IMG/VR virus record: IMGVR_UViG_3300017971_003851
Coordinates: 1-30,888 of that record
Direction: 5' to 3' (one strand)
DNA from: a virus
Length of the DNA: 30,888 nt
Under the pieces are notes generated by a model that was given only the letters and a program-made list of their open reading frames with translations, was not told the origin of the DNA and searched no databases. The translations under genes were made by a program, and so were the position numbers. Shown here one piece after another: positions 29,441 to 30,888 of this stretch; the first letter of the stretch is position 1; every line of letters starts with the position of its first letter.

Positions 29441-30346
29441 CTAAAAAATTAACTTAGGGCTAATATAATTTTCTTTAAGAAACTGTCTTTTAATTCTTTT
29501 TAATTCAGGAATGAAAACCTGATTTCTAAATACTTCTCTTGTGGGTATCTGAACTAATTTCTTAGTACCATCTTCATTCTGTACTGTAACATTACCTTTT
29601 TTATGACCACACCATATAGGACGTTTATAATGACAATATGCTGTTAGCCATTTTTCAGGAATTTGACCAAATGAATAATAGTCCTTAAATTTTTCATAAG
29701 CATAATAAAGAGCAGTTTGACCCCAAGGTTCTCCCCTTCCTTGAATACCATTCCCCATTTTTGTAAATATTTGATCTCTCCATTCTTTTACAAATTCACG
29801 TCCAAGTATTCCTTTTACACCAACCATGCCCCCTGCAATTCTCATTGATTCGGGAACTATTTTACCATTCTTTTTTTCGAATTTTTTATCAGGTCTGAAT
29901 CTACAAGTCACATCATTCTTTCCTATGATAGAAAGGAGTGGATTTATGGATTCTCTAAACATCATATCAATATCTAAATGTAACCAATGTTTTTCTCTAG
30001 GATTATCTTTTATAGTTTGATATAGTTGACTTATTCTTTCTTCAACTACCATAAAATCCATCCACCATCTACAATCTTTTTTAAATCCTAGAGCAACAGC
30101 ATTTCTACATCTTCTAAAATCTTCTTCAGTAACACCAAATCTTTTAATAATAACATCTGTTTTATATACATGATTTTTTATTGTAAGTTTGGGATACAAT
30201 GACATTAATTCTTCAATATGCTTATCTTGAAGGTAAACACCATTAATGTGTATTTTAGCATCTATTCCGTTGGTCAGTCTAAAGGATTCAAGAAATATCT
30301 TACCCCAAGGAAAATAGGTATCACTACATTGGGTTATTATCATCAT
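29441..30346 (-). CDS. GT-A-type glycosyltransferase-like protein
   Basis: ATG at 30346 is preferred (ATGA overlap with the previous stop) over GTG at 30361. The 301-residue protein starts MMIITQCSDTYFPWGKIFLE, a Rossmann-like strand, and carries HWLHLDIDMMFRE (120-132), a DxD motif (D125, D127) that binds Mn and the nucleotide sugar, then MRIAGGMVGVKGILG and GRGEPWGQTALYYA, as in GT-A glycosyltransferases acting on nucleotide sugars. Acceptor unknown. Confidence 0.7.
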   Translation of the reverse strand: MMIITQCSDTYFPWGKIFLESFRLTNGIDAKIHINGVYLQDKHIEELMSLYPKLTIKNHVYKTDVIIKRFGVTEEDFRRCRNAVALGFKKDCRWWMDFMVVEERISQLYQTIKDNPREKHWLHLDIDMMFRESINPLLSIIGKNDVTCRFRPDKKFEKKNGKIVPESMRIAGGMVGVKGILGREFVKEWRDQIFTKMGNGIQGRGEPWGQTALYYAYEKFKDYYSFGQIPEKWLTAYCHYKRPIWCGHKKGNVTVQNEDGTKKLVQIPTREVFRNQVFIPELKRIKRQFLKENYISPKLIF

Positions 30347-30888
30347 TTCTCTATCATCCACATTTCATGATACTTCATAGGAGATTTATTATCCTTTACT
30401 TGATCTTTATATAATATATTTAAATTATGTTTTTGAAAAAATGTATTTATTTTTTCTATAGAATATATATTTCTATAGAATCCACTTTGAGTTTTTTTAA
30501 TTATTTCCTTTTTTTGTGGTATTAAAAACCAAATTATAGAAATGTATTTTTTAGACACTCTTTTCATTTCCTGAATAGTCTCATATGGGTCTTTTAAATG
30601 CTCTAATACCCCTCTACAAGTAACAAGATCAATAGATTTTTTATCAAATGGAATATCATATGATTTTGCCCATTTCCAATCAGTTTCAGGAAAATTCTTT
30701 TTATTTTCTTCTATAAATCCTTTACATACATCAATTCCATGATATTCTATATCAATACTGTTATCTTTATAAAGCTGATAATCCAATCCTAAGCCACAAC
30801 CAACATCTAAAATACTTTTAGGTTCAAATTTATTAATTACATCTAGATATAATGCTCTTGATCCATTTCTATCAAGAACTTTTCTAAA
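30343..30888 (-). CDS. SAM-dependent methyltransferase, 5' end outside window
   Basis: The reading frame stays open to the right edge, so the gene starts beyond it; at least 181 residues are seen. The frame upstream of the first in-window TTG at 30786 encodes LDVGCGLGLDY, an intact motif I (ILDVGCGLG), which shows that a start at 30786 would cut the fold. Motif II (WAKSYDIPFDKKSIDLVTCRGVLEHL) and KRVSKKYISII follow. A type 11-like methyltransferase; substrate unknown. It is the most upstream gene of the leftward operon visible here. Confidence 0.85.
   Translation of the reverse strand, partial: FRKVLDRNGSRALYLDVINKFEPKSILDVGCGLGLDYQLYKDNSIDIEYHGIDVCKGFIEENKKNFPETDWKWAKSYDIPFDKKSIDLVTCRGVLEHLKDPYETIQEMKRVSKKYISIIWFLIPQKKEIIKKTQSGFYRNIYSIEKINTFFQKHNLNILYKDQVKDNKSPMKYHEMWMIEK

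Noticed and set aside
29415-29460. GTTAA/TTAAC hairpin between two minus-strand genes
   Set aside because: Only five A/T pairs around a nine-base loop, without a U-tract on the right side.

Overview
The window looks like part of the genome of a large, AT-rich tailed bacteriophage, probably one infecting a Gram-negative host. Genes are short and tightly packed, with ATGA and TAATG overlaps. Most products are small and unrecognised, and they are mixed with typical large-phage accessory genes: an HNH endonuclease, RNA ligases, a thymidylate-synthase homologue, base-type glycosyltransferase and methyltransferases, and a tRNA. There is no rRNA, ribosomal-protein or central metabolic operon. No virion structural or replication gene is visible. 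Host and phage lineage cannot be fixed from this window.

Layout. Positions 144-826 carry two minus-strand genes (one an HNH endonuclease) behind a good sigma70-type promoter at 861-889. A plus-strand operon, about 1093-12039, starts after a -24/-12 (sigma54-like) promoter at 1028-1044. It encodes many small proteins, a SprT-like metalloprotease, an exported CreA-family protein, a DUF262 protein, an RNA-repair set (an Rnl5-like RNA ligase, an RlaP-like nucleotidyltransferase and RtcB), a membrane-anchored lytic transglycosylase and a prepilin-like peptide. A second plus-strand operon starts at 12217 behind an almost identical -24/-12 promoter at 12154-12170. It carries a large zinc/OB-like phage protein, several zinc-ribbon miniproteins, a tRNA-Tyr-like gene with almost no D-arm, a ribbon-helix-helix protein fused by codon overlap to a zincin, and a leader RNA with riboswitch-like alternative pairing (16430-16540). 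It ends at 17655, convergent with the minus-strand cargo.

Positions 17644-30888 form one long minus-strand operon that enters from beyond the right edge. It encodes two methyltransferase-like proteins, two likely glycosyltransferases, two sulfotransferases, a sugar-nucleotide epimerase, a nucleoside-deoxyribosyltransferase-like protein, a thymidylate-synthase homologue, a DPPY DNA methyltransferase-like protein, a GNAT acetyltransferase, two glutaminase-less asparagine-synthetase-like enzymes and a radical SAM/SPASM protein. This is a decoration or modification toolkit. The target (DNA bases, a glycan, or a peptide) cannot be decided from sequence alone.

How the parts may work together. Both plus-strand operons share the same promoter architecture: TTTGWCA heptamers repeated every 10 bp, then TGTAAGTSCTT, then TTGGCATA-N4-TTGCTCTATA. 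In both, the first gene is followed by a G-run/C-run hairpin with a GGCGAAATTAA tail. In Enterobacteria the rtcBA RNA-repair operon is driven by sigma54 and RtcR. A sigma54-like promoter in front of a phage operon containing RtcB, an RNA ligase and RlaP therefore suggests RNA repair tied to an RNA-damage signal, for instance to counter host anticodon nucleases. This is a hypothesis.
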